Below are positions 52,469 through 61,750 of a stretch of 64,000 bases of DNA, piece after piece. The stretch is from Profundicola chukchiensis (lineage in GTDB: Bacteria; Bacteroidota; Bacteroidia; Flavobacteriales; Weeksellaceae): positions 62,001 through 126,000 of the forward strand of contig NZ_JANAIE010000003.1 of the NCBI RefSeq assembly GCF_029664245.1, written 5' to 3'. Positions within the stretch are counted from its first letter, which is position 1, and every line of letters starts with the position of its first letter. Made by a program: the position numbers and the translations under genes. A model generated the notes under the pieces. That model saw only the letters and a list, made by a program, of their open reading frames with translations. It ran no database searches and was not told the DNA's origin.

Positions 52469-54604
52469 TTATAAATTCTCTTTAATAAATTTCGTCATTT
52501 TATTGTACAAATGACGTCTTGTGTTGCCACCGAATATCCCGTGATTCTTGTCAGGATAAACCATGTATTCAAATTCTTTGTTGGCCTGAATTAAAGCCTC
52601 TGCAAACTGCATTGCATTTTGTACATGTACATTATCATCTGCAGTTCCGTGAATCATTAAGAAATTTCCTTTCATTAAATCCACATAATTAATCGGTGAG
52701 TTATCATTATAACCACTTTCATTTTCCTGTGGCGTCTGTAGGAATCTCTCGGTGTAAACCGTATCATAATATTTCCAGTTGGTAACAGGTGCTACAGCAA
52801 TTCCCATTTTGAAAATATCCGCACCTTTTGTCATGGCTAATGATGTCATATAACCTCCGAAGCTCCAACCAAACATTCCAATTCTATCTTTATCTATAAA
52901 TGGCAATGATCCATAGTATTTAGCAGCCGCCATTTGGTCTTCGATCTCGTAGTGACCTAAGTTTTTATAAGTAACTTTTTTAAACTCAGCTCCTTTTCCA
53001 CCTGTTCCTCTATTGTCTACACAAACCACTACATAACCTGCGTCTGCTAAGACTTGGAACCACCAATAATTAAATGTATCGGCACGATTGGTTGCTTGTT
53101 GAGAACCAGGTCCACCGTATAAATACATGAACAATGGATACTCTTTGTTAGGATCAAAGTCTTTTGGTTTGATCATATAAGAGTTCAACTTCACACCATT
53201 GATGTCGATTTCACTAAATACTTTTGGTGCAGGATTTTTCTGTTCCCAATAAGCTTTTGCACGTGCATTATCTTCTAAAACCGTCAAGATATTTCCATTT
53301 TTACCATTCGCTAAACTATAAGTAGGAACAGTGTTGGCTTGGTCGTGCGTTAAAATAAAGTAGGCAAAACTGTGGCTAAAGTTAGCACTGTTCATTCCTG
53401 GTTTATCAGCTAAAGTTTGTTTTCTCTTTCCGTTGATTCCAATTGAATAAACACCACGGTTCATGCTTCCAGGCTCAGTAGATTGAAAATAAATTCTTTT
53501 ATTCTCAGGACTATATCCATAGAATTCAGTAACCTCCCATTTCCCTTTAGTAACCTGATTGATTAATTTTCCTTTATCTGAATAATGATAAATATGTCGA
53601 TATCCATCACGCTCAGAATTCCATAAGAATGAATTATCATCCAAGAAATCTAAAGTTAAATTATCTGTGTCAATCCAAGCTTTATCCGTTTCTGTAAACA
53701 GTTTCTTTTTCTCTAAACTTGTCGTATTCACCAAGTAAACATCTAATTTATTCTGATGACGATTAGAAACCACTAAGGCTAATTCATCAGCTTTTTTACT
53801 AAACTGAATTCTTGGAATATAGAAATCTGAATACTCAGATAAGTCTAATGTTTTGGTCTTATTAGATTTTAAATCATATAACTTAACCTCAACCAGTGAA
53901 TTTTTCTCACCCGCTTTTGGATATTTAAATTTTAATTGAGAAGGATAAAGTGCCTGATCGTTTCCATAAATATCAATTCCAATTTCTGGCACATGAGATT
54001 CATCAAATCTAATAAAGGCAATTGTGTTACTATCTGCACTCCAATCAAAGGCTCTTACAAAGGAAAACTCTTCTTCGTACACCCAATCTGTAACCCCATT
54101 AATGATTTCACCTGCCGAACCATCGCTTGTAATTTGACTTACTTTTTGAGTTGCGATATCTTGAAAATATAAGTTATTCTCAAAAACGAATGCCACTTTC
54201 TTACCATCCGGCGAAAGTGTTGGCTCTTGAATCATTTTTCCGTCAAACAACTTTGTTTCCTCTTTGGTTTTAAGGTTGTATAAAGTATAAACAGATCTTT
54301 TTGACCTACGGAAAATAGGTTCTGACTTGGTTTCTAAAAACAAATAAGATTCATCGGCATTAAAAAAATAATCGGTGAATCTTCCATTTTTTATCTGATC
54401 GACTTTCTGGAAAGTCTTATAACTGTATTTTTCTATTCCTGTATCTGAAAGCAAGGTAAAATGTTCGCCATCTAGCATAGAGGCTCCACCTTGAACGGCA
54501 TTTGGATAATACTCAAACCTGAATAAATCATCTAAAGTAAATTCCTGTCCAAAACCTGTTTGTAATGTAAAAAAACAGAAAAAATATAAGAAAGTTTGTT
54601 TCAT
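52469..54604 (-). CDS. Dipeptidyl peptidase IV-type S9 serine peptidase
   Basis: 711 aa from the ATG at 54604; a longer frame to 54634 would include the -7 element at 54623-54630. A signal peptide ends FGQ. The N-terminal beta-propeller (about 30-470) contains WVYEEEF near residue 177, matching the double-Glu site that anchors the free amino end of substrates in DPP IV. The hydrolase domain has GWSFGGY (Ser581), HGTADDNVH with Asp656/657, and DKNHGIF with His688. It removes X-Pro dipeptides (typical specificity) in the periplasm. Co-transcribed with the 527-aa POT gene. Confidence 0.94.
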   Translation of the reverse strand: MKQTFLYFFCFFTLQTGFGQEFTLDDLFRFEYYPNAVQGGASMLDGEHFTLLSDTGIEKYSYKTFQKVDQIKNGRFTDYFFNADESYLFLETKSEPIFRRSKRSVYTLYNLKTKEETKLFDGKMIQEPTLSPDGKKVAFVFENNLYFQDIATQKVSQITSDGSAGEIINGVTDWVYEEEFSFVRAFDWSADSNTIAFIRFDESHVPEIGIDIYGNDQALYPSQLKFKYPKAGEKNSLVEVKLYDLKSNKTKTLDLSEYSDFYIPRIQFSKKADELALVVSNRHQNKLDVYLVNTTSLEKKKLFTETDKAWIDTDNLTLDFLDDNSFLWNSERDGYRHIYHYSDKGKLINQVTKGKWEVTEFYGYSPENKRIYFQSTEPGSMNRGVYSIGINGKRKQTLADKPGMNSANFSHSFAYFILTHDQANTVPTYSLANGKNGNILTVLEDNARAKAYWEQKNPAPKVFSEIDINGVKLNSYMIKPKDFDPNKEYPLFMYLYGGPGSQQATNRADTFNYWWFQVLADAGYVVVCVDNRGTGGKGAEFKKVTYKNLGHYEIEDQMAAAKYYGSLPFIDKDRIGMFGWSFGGYMTSLAMTKGADIFKMGIAVAPVTNWKYYDTVYTERFLQTPQENESGYNDNSPINYVDLMKGNFLMIHGTADDNVHVQNAMQFAEALIQANKEFEYMVYPDKNHGIFGGNTRRHLYNKMTKFIKENL

Positions 54605-54622
54605 AGTCTTATTCACAACTTT

Positions 54623-54630
54623 CAAATATA
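54623..54630 (-). promoter_or_regulatory. -7 element TATATTTG of the DPP IV-POT unit
   Basis: A perfect TAnnTTTG on the minus strand. It lies inside the longer possible frame (start 54634) and therefore supports the ATG at 54604. Confidence 0.6.
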
Positions 54631-54819
54631 GCAAAATATTAAAATCATAAGCTTTTCTTTACAATCTATTTCAAGATTAATTTTAGAATATATATAATTC
54701 TCATGCTTTTTCTATATAAAATCATAGATATTCCATGAGTTTAACAGAAATCCACAAGAAATACTATAGAAGCTTGACAAAACCTCTATATCACTAAATC
54801 TCAAATGTTTAAATTAAAT

Positions 54820-56010
54820 TTAGCAGTAATTATTGATTGCTTCCTTAATTCTTCTAAATGCTTCTCTCAATTCTTTATCTGAAGCTGCATAGGAAAGTCG
54901 GATACAATTTTTTGAACCAAATGACTCACCAGAAACTGTTGCAACATTGGCATATTCTAATAAATACATCGCCAAGTCATTAGCAGTATTGATTTCGACA
55001 CCTTGCAATGTTTTTCCGAAAAGTTTAGAAACATCTGGGAAAATGTAAAATGCTCCTTGAGGAACTGAAACATCAAATCCTTCAATTTCTCTTGCCAATT
55101 CTATAACGATATCCCTTCTTTTGTGGAATGCCTCTGTCATGTATTTAATTTCGCTAGGATCAGCTTCCATAGCAGTAATAGCTGCTCTTTGTGCAATCGA
55201 ATTGGTTCCCGATGTAACTTGCCCTTGGAATACTTCACAAGCTTTTGCTAACCATTCTGGAGCGCCCATATAACCAATTCTCCATCCAGTCATGGCAAAT
55301 CCTTTAGCTAAACCATTTACGGTTGCTACTTGATCATAAATCTCTGGGAAAGAAGCAATACTTACTGGTTCCTGGTCAAAAGTAATGTGCTCATAAATCT
55401 CATCAGAAATAACCAATAGATTTGGATGCTTTGCCACAACTTTAGCTATTTCGGCTAATTCTTCTCTTGAGTAAACACTTCCACTTGGATTACAAGGTGA
55501 ACTATACAAAAGGATTTTCGATTTAGGCGTAATCGCTTCCTCTAATTGTTGAGGTGTCATTTTAAAATCCTGCTCATATCCAGTTCTAAACTCCTTAACC
55601 GTTGCCCCAGCTAAAGTCACCATATCAGCATAACTTACCCAATAAGGAGAAGGCAAAATAACCTCATCACCTTCACTCACCATACATTGGATAATATTGA
55701 AAATCGACTGCTTAGCACCCGTTGAAACCACAATTTGAGATGGTTTATAATCAAGATTGTTATCTCTTTTAAACTTTTTAGAAATCGCTTCCTTCAATTC
55801 AAGATAACCTCCCACTGGGGTGTATTGGTTATAGTTTTCTTTAATAGCTTGAATCGCCGCCTCCTTAATAAAATCAGGCGTTTCGAAATCTGGCTCTCCT
55901 AAACTTAAACTAATGATGTCTCTTCCTTCAGCCTTCAATTCTCTGGCTTTAACAGACATTGCTATAGTAGCAGATGGTTTTAAGTTTTGCAGTCGTGGAG
56001 ATAATTGCAT
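54820..56010 (-). CDS. PLP-dependent aspartate-type aminotransferase
   Basis: 396 aa from the ATG at 56010, preferred because a promoter (56028-56058) lies within the longer frame to 56061. Class I/II fold, aspartate aminotransferase subgroup Ib: SLSLGEPDFETP near residue 36, ISDEIYEHITFD, and the PLP lysine in LAKGFAMTGWRIGY. It moves amino groups between aspartate or glutamate and 2-oxo acids. Monocistronic; downstream lies the DPP IV gene in the same orientation, 216 bp away. Confidence 0.93.
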   Translation of the reverse strand: MQLSPRLQNLKPSATIAMSVKARELKAEGRDIISLSLGEPDFETPDFIKEAAIQAIKENYNQYTPVGGYLELKEAISKKFKRDNNLDYKPSQIVVSTGAKQSIFNIIQCMVSEGDEVILPSPYWVSYADMVTLAGATVKEFRTGYEQDFKMTPQQLEEAITPKSKILLYSSPCNPSGSVYSREELAEIAKVVAKHPNLLVISDEIYEHITFDQEPVSIASFPEIYDQVATVNGLAKGFAMTGWRIGYMGAPEWLAKACEVFQGQVTSGTNSIAQRAAITAMEADPSEIKYMTEAFHKRRDIVIELAREIEGFDVSVPQGAFYIFPDVSKLFGKTLQGVEINTANDLAMYLLEYANVATVSGESFGSKNCIRLSYAASDKELREAFRRIKEAINNYC

Positions 56011-56027
56011 AGTTGTGGATTTTAAAG

Positions 56028-56058
56028 CAAAGCTATAAAAAGGAAAAGTTTGAAGCAA
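56028..56058 (-). promoter_or_regulatory. Aminotransferase promoter: -33 TTG / 20 bp / -7 TAGCTTTG
   Basis: On the minus strand, TTG (complement of 56056-56058) and TAGCTTTG (56028-56035), spacing 20 bp. Leader of about 12 nt to the ATG at 56010. Confidence 0.6.
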
Positions 56059-56126
56059 CAAACCTCCTTAAATAAAATTAATAATTGACTAAACTACAGA
56101 TAAATTAGTTTCAAACTAAATTAGCA

Positions 56127-58505
56127 TCATACTTTTTCTTTGAAAATAAAGTAGGAACTTATCCAAGTACTCAAGGTAGCAAATGATACAATTGAAATGG
56201 AACTAATCGGCATTAAAATAGCTGCTACAACGGGTTCTAGATTACCTGTTACGGCAAATGAAAGACCAATTACGTTGTACATAAAACTAATAACAAAGGC
56301 AGTTTTAACCAACTTGGTTCCTCTCTTACTCATTTTTATAAACTTAGGTAACAAAGAGAAAGAATCACTTCCTAAAATAGCATCACAAGACGGCGAGAAA
56401 CTATTCATATCCTCTGCCACTGCCACTCCAACATTACTTTGCTTTAAGGCTCCTGCATCATTTAATCCATCACCAATCATCATCACTTTTTTGTCTTCTT
56501 TCACTTGAAGCGATTGAATATATTCCAGCTTTGCTTGTGGCGATTGATTAAAGTTTAAAGCCGTTTTCTCTGGGAAAATCTCTTGTAAATTTGCTTTTTC
56601 TGAAGCATTATCACCTGATAAAACACTTAGATCAAATTCATTTAATTCTTCTATCGTATTGTTCAAGCCTCGTCTATACTTATTATTAAATACAAATCTA
56701 CCTTTAACTTCACCCTCTATTTGAATCCAAACTTCGGTTTGATTAATCTGAGCATCGCTTTCAACACCTAACCAGTTTCGACTTCCTACTTGAACCAATT
56801 TGCCTGCTACATAAGCTTGTTGACCTTTACCTTTTAATTGCTGATAATCTTTGATTTCAACGGCTTTTTGGTCGCTTAATTCCATTTGAAGCACTCGGCT
56901 CAATGGGTGGTTAGATTGATGAACAACAGAATAGACTGCCGCTTTTTCTTCTTCCGTCAATTCTTTCCCGATATAGTCTACCGAAGTATTTTGGGACTCG
57001 GTGATAGTTCCGGTTTTATCAAAAACTATGGTATCAATTTTAGCTAAATTCTCAATTGTATGCGCATCTTTCACATAGAATTTCTTTCTACCCAAAATTC
57101 GCATCACATTTCCTAATGTAAAAGGCGCCGAAATAGCTAATGCACAAGGACAAGCAATAATTAAAATCGCTGTTACAACTTGAAACATTTTAGTAACATC
57201 CTCAAAATACCAATAAACTCCCGATACAATTGCAATTCCAAGAATTACCCAAACAAAATATCTACTCACTTGATTTACAAGCGTATCAAAATGCGTTTCT
57301 TCTTTAGAGAAAGCTTCTGAATTCCAAAGACTTGTCAGATAACTTTGGTTTAATTCTTCTATTACTTCTAATTCAACAGCAGCACCACTTTGTTTACCAC
57401 CTGCATAGATTTTATCTCCAATATTTTTGGATATTAATTTAGATTCTCCCGTCACAAAACTATTGTCGATTCTTGCCTCCCCTTTCATTAAGATGGCATC
57501 CGCAGGAAGAATTTCTTCATCTCTTAATAAGATTCTATCTCCTTTCTTAAGATCAGATAGCAAAATATTTTCATAGCTATCTCCATTGATTTTAGTTACA
57601 GCAATAGGGTAAAATGATTTATAATCTCTATCAAAAGCTAAACTCTGATAAGTTCTGCGCTGAAACCATTTACCAATCAACATAAAGAACACCAATCCAG
57701 CTAAACTGTCGAAATATCCTGGTCCAAATTCTGTAGCAATATCCCATGTACTTCTGAAGAATAAAACTAAAATACCAATGGCAATCGGAATATCAATATT
57801 AATTCGTTTGTTCTTAATCGCATTATAGGCCGAAAGCATATAACTCTGGGCAGAATAGAAAACCACTGGCACAGACAAGCCAAACATAAACCAACGCGTG
57901 AATCCTTGGTTAAATTCAAACCAAGCATCTTCGTCAATATATTCTGGGAAAGAGAAAAGCATAATATTACCAAAGGCGAAACCAGCAATAACTAATTGCA
58001 ACAATAGTTCACGATCGTGCTTTTTCTCAACTTTTTCGGTAGAACTCAGATTTATGACTGGTTTATAACCTAAATCAGCTAAGAATTGAGCCACCTCGCT
58101 CAACTTCATTTCATCTGAATTATAGGTAATCTGTACTTTTCGTTGAACAAAGTCCACCACCGAATAGCTGATATATGGATTAATCTCATCTAAACTCTCC
58201 AACACCCAAACACAAGAACTACAATGTATTACGGGAACATTGAAAGTAACTTTAGCGATTCCTCCATCATTAAAATCAATTACTTTTTCAAAGATTTCTG
58301 GTGTGTCCAAAAATTGAAATTGAATATCTGATTTCTTATCAGGTTGAATCCCAGGACTTTTATTTAGTTCATAAAAATCTGTAAGCTGATTCTGATTTAG
58401 TATTTCATAAACCGTCTTACATCCATGACAACAGAAGGCTTTCTCGTCGAATTTAATTAATTCCGAATCGCATTCCTGACCACAATGGTAGCAACTTTGG
58501 TTCAT
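56127..58505 (-). CDS. ccoI: CcoI/FixI-type copper-transporting P-type ATPase
   Basis: 792 aa. The N-terminal Cys-rich cap (C5, C8, C12, C25, C26, C29) and HMA domain with CSSCVW (95-100) lead to membrane segments, the CPC motif in IIACPCALAIS, phosphorylation motif DKTGTITES and the MIGDGLNDAGALK hinge. This form is the FixI/CcoI group, which loads copper into cbb3-type cytochrome oxidase. Unusually, ccoS, ccoN, ccoO and ccoP are not downstream: the 117 bp before the next gene are too short for ccoS. Divergent from a Crp/Fnr regulator gene with a 50-bp gap. Confidence 0.88.
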   Translation of the reverse strand: MNQSCYHCGQECDSELIKFDEKAFCCHGCKTVYEILNQNQLTDFYELNKSPGIQPDKKSDIQFQFLDTPEIFEKVIDFNDGGIAKVTFNVPVIHCSSCVWVLESLDEINPYISYSVVDFVQRKVQITYNSDEMKLSEVAQFLADLGYKPVINLSSTEKVEKKHDRELLLQLVIAGFAFGNIMLFSFPEYIDEDAWFEFNQGFTRWFMFGLSVPVVFYSAQSYMLSAYNAIKNKRINIDIPIAIGILVLFFRSTWDIATEFGPGYFDSLAGLVFFMLIGKWFQRRTYQSLAFDRDYKSFYPIAVTKINGDSYENILLSDLKKGDRILLRDEEILPADAILMKGEARIDNSFVTGESKLISKNIGDKIYAGGKQSGAAVELEVIEELNQSYLTSLWNSEAFSKEETHFDTLVNQVSRYFVWVILGIAIVSGVYWYFEDVTKMFQVVTAILIIACPCALAISAPFTLGNVMRILGRKKFYVKDAHTIENLAKIDTIVFDKTGTITESQNTSVDYIGKELTEEEKAAVYSVVHQSNHPLSRVLQMELSDQKAVEIKDYQQLKGKGQQAYVAGKLVQVGSRNWLGVESDAQINQTEVWIQIEGEVKGRFVFNNKYRRGLNNTIEELNEFDLSVLSGDNASEKANLQEIFPEKTALNFNQSPQAKLEYIQSLQVKEDKKVMMIGDGLNDAGALKQSNVGVAVAEDMNSFSPSCDAILGSDSFSLLPKFIKMSKRGTKLVKTAFVISFMYNVIGLSFAVTGNLEPVVAAILMPISSISIVSFATLSTWISSYFIFKEKV

Positions 58506-58509
58506 AATG

Positions 58510-58517
58510 CAAAATTA
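58510..58517 (-). promoter_or_regulatory. -7 element TAATTTTG of ccoI
   Basis: A perfect TAnnTTTG on the minus strand, 4 bp before the ccoI ATG (58505). A transcript from it would be leaderless or nearly so. Confidence 0.4.
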
Positions 58518-58529
58518 CGCAGATATTTG

Positions 58530-58537
58530 TACATTTG
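58530..58537 (+). promoter_or_regulatory. -7 element TACATTTG of the Crp/Fnr gene
   Basis: A perfect TAnnTTTG. It overlaps a TTG at 58535, so the ATG at 58556 is the start, with a leader of about 15 nt. Its -7 and that of ccoI are 12 bp apart, so the two promoters must overlap. Confidence 0.5.
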
Positions 58538-58555
58538 TGTGATAAATATCATTTT

Positions 58556-59263
58556 ATGCCAGAGTTATTAAACGACTTTTCAATACTATATAATTATTTC
58601 AACGATGCAGAAAGTTTAAGCATCTTTACACCCGCTGAAATTCAAGCACTTCAATCAGAAAAGAAAACCTTATCTCCTAAAAAAGGTGAACTGATTATAG
58701 AAGAAGGGCATTCGGCTAATGGTGTATTTTTGGTTAAATCAGGAACCGCCAAATTATTCAAAGTTGGATTCACCGGAAAAGAACAAATTATTCGATTTTG
58801 TAAGAAAGGTGACTTATTAGGTTATCGTTCAATTTTGTCGGGTGAGGCGATTGGAGCATCGGCCATGGCGATTGAGGATATGGAATTAGAATATATTCCA
58901 GAGAAATATTTCCTTAGAATGCTAGCAGAAAACTCTAAAATGGGTTTCGAAATGTTGAAATTAATTTCGAGACAATTAGGAGATGCAGCAGACACCATTA
59001 CTATTTTAGCGCAAAAAACAGTTCGCGAGAGATTGGCAGAGGTACTTATCACCCTTGAAAACACATTGGGTGTAGATGACGACGATTTCATTAGAATCGC
59101 ACTTACTAGAGAAGAAATGGCCAATCTGATTGGTACCGCAACAGAGTCAGCTATTCGCTTGATCAGTGAGTTCAAAAACGATGAACTTATTGAAGTAGAT
59201 GGAAGAAGAATTAAAATTCTTGACCATGCAAAAATTAAAAAATTAGGACATATCGATGCTTAA
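58556..59263 (+). CDS. Crp/Fnr family transcriptional regulator
   Basis: 235 aa from the ATG at 58556. A cyclic-nucleotide-binding-type barrel (about residues 18-140; KKGELIIEEGHSANGVFLVKSG) and a C-terminal helix-turn-helix (LTREEMANLIGTATESAIRLISEF, near 185-208). The FNR N-terminal Cys cluster is absent: only one Cys (FCKKG) is present, so direct [4Fe-4S] oxygen sensing is unlikely. The predicted DNA contact residues are TES.IRL in the recognition helix. Placement against ccoI points to control of microaerobic respiration or copper loading (inference). An 8-bp overlap couples it to the next gene. Confidence 0.92.
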   Translation: MPELLNDFSILYNYFNDAESLSIFTPAEIQALQSEKKTLSPKKGELIIEEGHSANGVFLVKSGTAKLFKVGFTGKEQIIRFCKKGDLLGYRSILSGEAIGASAMAIEDMELEYIPEKYFLRMLAENSKMGFEMLKLISRQLGDAADTITILAQKTVRERLAEVLITLENTLGVDDDDFIRIALTREEMANLIGTATESAIRLISEFKNDELIEVDGRRIKILDHAKIKKLGHIDA

Positions 59264-59651
59264 ATCAAAAAACATTTCGTTTTCGCTGGTTTGGATTGTA
59301 GCCACAGTGATTTTATTTTTCATTGGTTTGGTATTAGCAGTAACTTCAACTTGGACTGGAACGAAAAATTTAGGAACCATTATTTGGGTGAGTTCGTCGG
59401 TGTCTATGTTAGCATATTTGTTCTACTCTGCTTTTCTTTGGTTTAAGTTCAAAAAAGGCAATGCTTGGAACAATTTTGTTACAGCCTATATCATTTTAGC
59501 CTTTTTGATTACGCTCGGAGGATTAGTCGGAGCTTTCTTAACATTCCCACAAGGAATGCAAACCTTTTTGATTGGATTAGGTATGTTCGGTGGCTACTGG
59601 CTATTTAAGCTTATCGGCTTTATTTTTAGCAAGGAAAGCGACTTCGAATAA
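59256..59651 (+). CDS. Unknown four-segment membrane protein
   Basis: 131 aa with four predicted membrane segments (about residues 8-30, 40-62, 75-98, 103-125). It starts with the ATG at 59256 inside the last codons of the Crp/Fnr gene (8-bp overlap), so it is translationally coupled to the regulator. I do not recognise the family. Its size and shape would fit a small sensor or anchor protein; that is only inference. Ends 67 bp before the M3 peptidase gene. Confidence 0.72.
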   Translation: MLKSKNISFSLVWIVATVILFFIGLVLAVTSTWTGTKNLGTIIWVSSSVSMLAYLFYSAFLWFKFKKGNAWNNFVTAYIILAFLITLGGLVGAFLTFPQGMQTFLIGLGMFGGYWLFKLIGFIFSKESDFE

Positions 59652-59679
59652 ATCAAACCATTCTTATTAATTTAATCTT

Positions 59680-59696
59680 ATTGGATATCATCCAAT
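59680..59696. promoter_or_regulatory. Inverted repeat ATTGGAT-atc-ATCCAAT upstream of the M3 peptidase gene
   Basis: Two perfect 7-bp arms with a 3-bp centre, 22 bp before the ATG at 59719 in a 67-bp gap. Size and position fit an operator for a dimeric regulator; the match to a FNR/Crp box (TTGAT..ATCAA) is only partial. A weak hairpin is the alternative. Confidence 0.4.
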
Positions 59697-59718
59697 TCAT
59701 TTTCTATTCTAAAAAATT

Positions 59719-61749
59719 ATGAATCCACTATTAGATCAACCATTTTCAACACCATTTCAAACTCCACCTTTTTCAAAATTTTCTACGGCTGACTTTAAAC
59801 CAGCGATAGAAAAAGCCATTGAAGAAGCTAAAGAAGAAATTAAGGCTATTGTTGACAACACAGCATCGCCAAGTTTTGAAAATACCATTGAAGCCTTAAC
59901 ATTAAGTGGTGAAAAATTAGATAGAATTACCTCTATATTCTTTAATTTAAATTCTGCCGAAACCAACAAAGAGATTCAAAAAACGGCTCAAGAGGTTTCG
60001 CCATTGCTTTCAGAATTTTCGAATGATATTGTTTTAAACGAAAACTTATTCAGTAGAATTAAGTCCGTTTATGACCATAAAGAGAGCTTTAATTTAAATG
60101 AAGAACAGCAAGAATTATTAAGAAAAACATTTAGAAGATTTACGAGAAACGGCGCTAATCTTTCTGAAGAAGATAAAACGACCTTAAGAGAAATCGATAA
60201 AAAGCTTTCTAAATTAAGTCTTCAATTCGGAGAAAACGTTTTAGCTGAAACCAATGATTACCAACTGCATATCACCAATCAAGCAGATTTAGCTGGTTTA
60301 CCTGATTATGCAATGGATATGGCGCAACAAGAAGCCGAAAAAAGAGGTTTAGAAGGTTGGGTTTTTACGCTTCACATGCCGAGCTATTTAGCATTCCAAA
60401 AATTTGCAGACCAAAGAGAATTACGAGAGAAGTTATACAAAGCAAGCGGAGCAAAGGCTTTTCAAGATAACGAACGTAACAATGAAAACATCATAAAAGA
60501 AATTGTGAGTTTGAGATACCAAAGAGCTCAATTGCTAGGCTATAAAACTCATGCTGATTTTGTATTAGAAGAGCGAATGGCTAAATCTCCACAGAAAGTT
60601 CTTGATTTCTTAAATGATTTATTGGAGCAATCGATTGAATTCGCGAAGAAAGACATTCAATCTTTGGCTGAATATGCAGAAAAAACCGATGGAATTAAAG
60701 AATTAATGCCGTGGGATCACGCCTACTATGCAGAAAAAGTTAAAAAAGAGCAATTTGATTTAAGCGATGAGGAATTAAAACCTTATTTCGAATTAAATGC
60801 TGTTTTGCAAGGCGCTTTTAGCATTGCTCAAAGGCTTTATGATATTTCATTTGTACCGAATCAACAAATTGAAACCTATCATCCAGATGTAAAGGTTTTT
60901 GAAGTTAAAGACAGTTCCAACGAAACTATTGGAATTTTCTATACAGATTTCTTTCCACGCGAAGGAAAACGTGCGGGCGCTTGGATGACCAACTACAGAA
61001 ATGGATCAAAAATGAACGGCGTTCATAAGATTCCACAGATTTCTATTGTTTGTAATTTCACTCAGCCAACTAAAGATAAGCCATCTTTATTGACGTTTAA
61101 TGAGCTTACAACGCTATTTCATGAGTTTGGGCATGCATTGCATGGTTTACTTGCCAACACGCAATATGAGGCACTTGCAGGGACTCAAGTTTCTTGGGAT
61201 TTCGTAGAATTACCTTCTCAGTTCATGGAAAATTATTGCTACGAACCAGAGGCTTTGGCTTTATTCGCTAAACATTACGAAACTGGCGAAGTGATTCCTC
61301 AAGCCTTAATCGATAAAATTATAGCTGCAGCACAATTCTTAGAAGGCTATCAAATGTCTAGACAAATCAGTTTTGGTAAACTGGATATGGCTTGGCACGC
61401 CGTAGAAATTAGTGATATAGAAGATGTAGATGCTTATGAAGTAAAAGCATTTGAAGGCACTCAAGTTTATCCTAAAGTGGAAGGAACCAATATGAGTACC
61501 GCCTTTTCACATATTTTCCAAGGTGGTTATTCTTCTGGGTATTATTCTTATAAATGGGCAGAAGTTTTAGACGCTGATGCTTTTGATTACTTTAAACAAA
61601 ATGGAATTTTTGATAAAGCCACAGCGGATAAGTTTAAAACTTTATTAAGCTCTGGAGGAACGGTTGACCCAATGGTTTTATATAAGAATTTTAGAGGAAG
61701 AGAACCTCAGCAAGATGCTTTATTGAAGCGAGTTGGGATTAAATCCTAA
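59719..61749 (+). CDS. M3 family oligopeptidase (OpdA/Dcp type)
   Basis: 676 aa. The zinc site HEFGH (near residue 467) sits in TTLFHEFGHALHGLL, with the third-ligand Glu later in the sequence (the GTQVSWDFVELPSQFMENYC region). No signal peptide, so it is cytoplasmic. Length and architecture fit oligopeptidase A or dipeptidyl carboxypeptidase. It hydrolyses short peptides, which fits the uptake function of the POT cluster 5 kb away. Monocistronic; its stop is 1 bp from the convergent DUF4298 gene. Confidence 0.93.
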   Translation: MNPLLDQPFSTPFQTPPFSKFSTADFKPAIEKAIEEAKEEIKAIVDNTASPSFENTIEALTLSGEKLDRITSIFFNLNSAETNKEIQKTAQEVSPLLSEFSNDIVLNENLFSRIKSVYDHKESFNLNEEQQELLRKTFRRFTRNGANLSEEDKTTLREIDKKLSKLSLQFGENVLAETNDYQLHITNQADLAGLPDYAMDMAQQEAEKRGLEGWVFTLHMPSYLAFQKFADQRELREKLYKASGAKAFQDNERNNENIIKEIVSLRYQRAQLLGYKTHADFVLEERMAKSPQKVLDFLNDLLEQSIEFAKKDIQSLAEYAEKTDGIKELMPWDHAYYAEKVKKEQFDLSDEELKPYFELNAVLQGAFSIAQRLYDISFVPNQQIETYHPDVKVFEVKDSSNETIGIFYTDFFPREGKRAGAWMTNYRNGSKMNGVHKIPQISIVCNFTQPTKDKPSLLTFNELTTLFHEFGHALHGLLANTQYEALAGTQVSWDFVELPSQFMENYCYEPEALALFAKHYETGEVIPQALIDKIIAAAQFLEGYQMSRQISFGKLDMAWHAVEISDIEDVDAYEVKAFEGTQVYPKVEGTNMSTAFSHIFQGGYSSGYYSYKWAEVLDADAFDYFKQNGIFDKATADKFKTLLSSGGTVDPMVLYKNFRGREPQQDALLKRVGIKS

Positions 61750-61750
61750 T

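Noticed and set aside
52469-56061. Longer starts of the DPP IV gene (54634) and the aminotransferase gene (56061)
   Set aside because: The extra N-terminal codons contain perfect -7 elements and lie outside the expected protein starts.
58822-59175. 117-aa minus-strand frame within the Crp/Fnr gene
   Set aside because: Antisense shadow of a clear CNB-HTH coding sequence.
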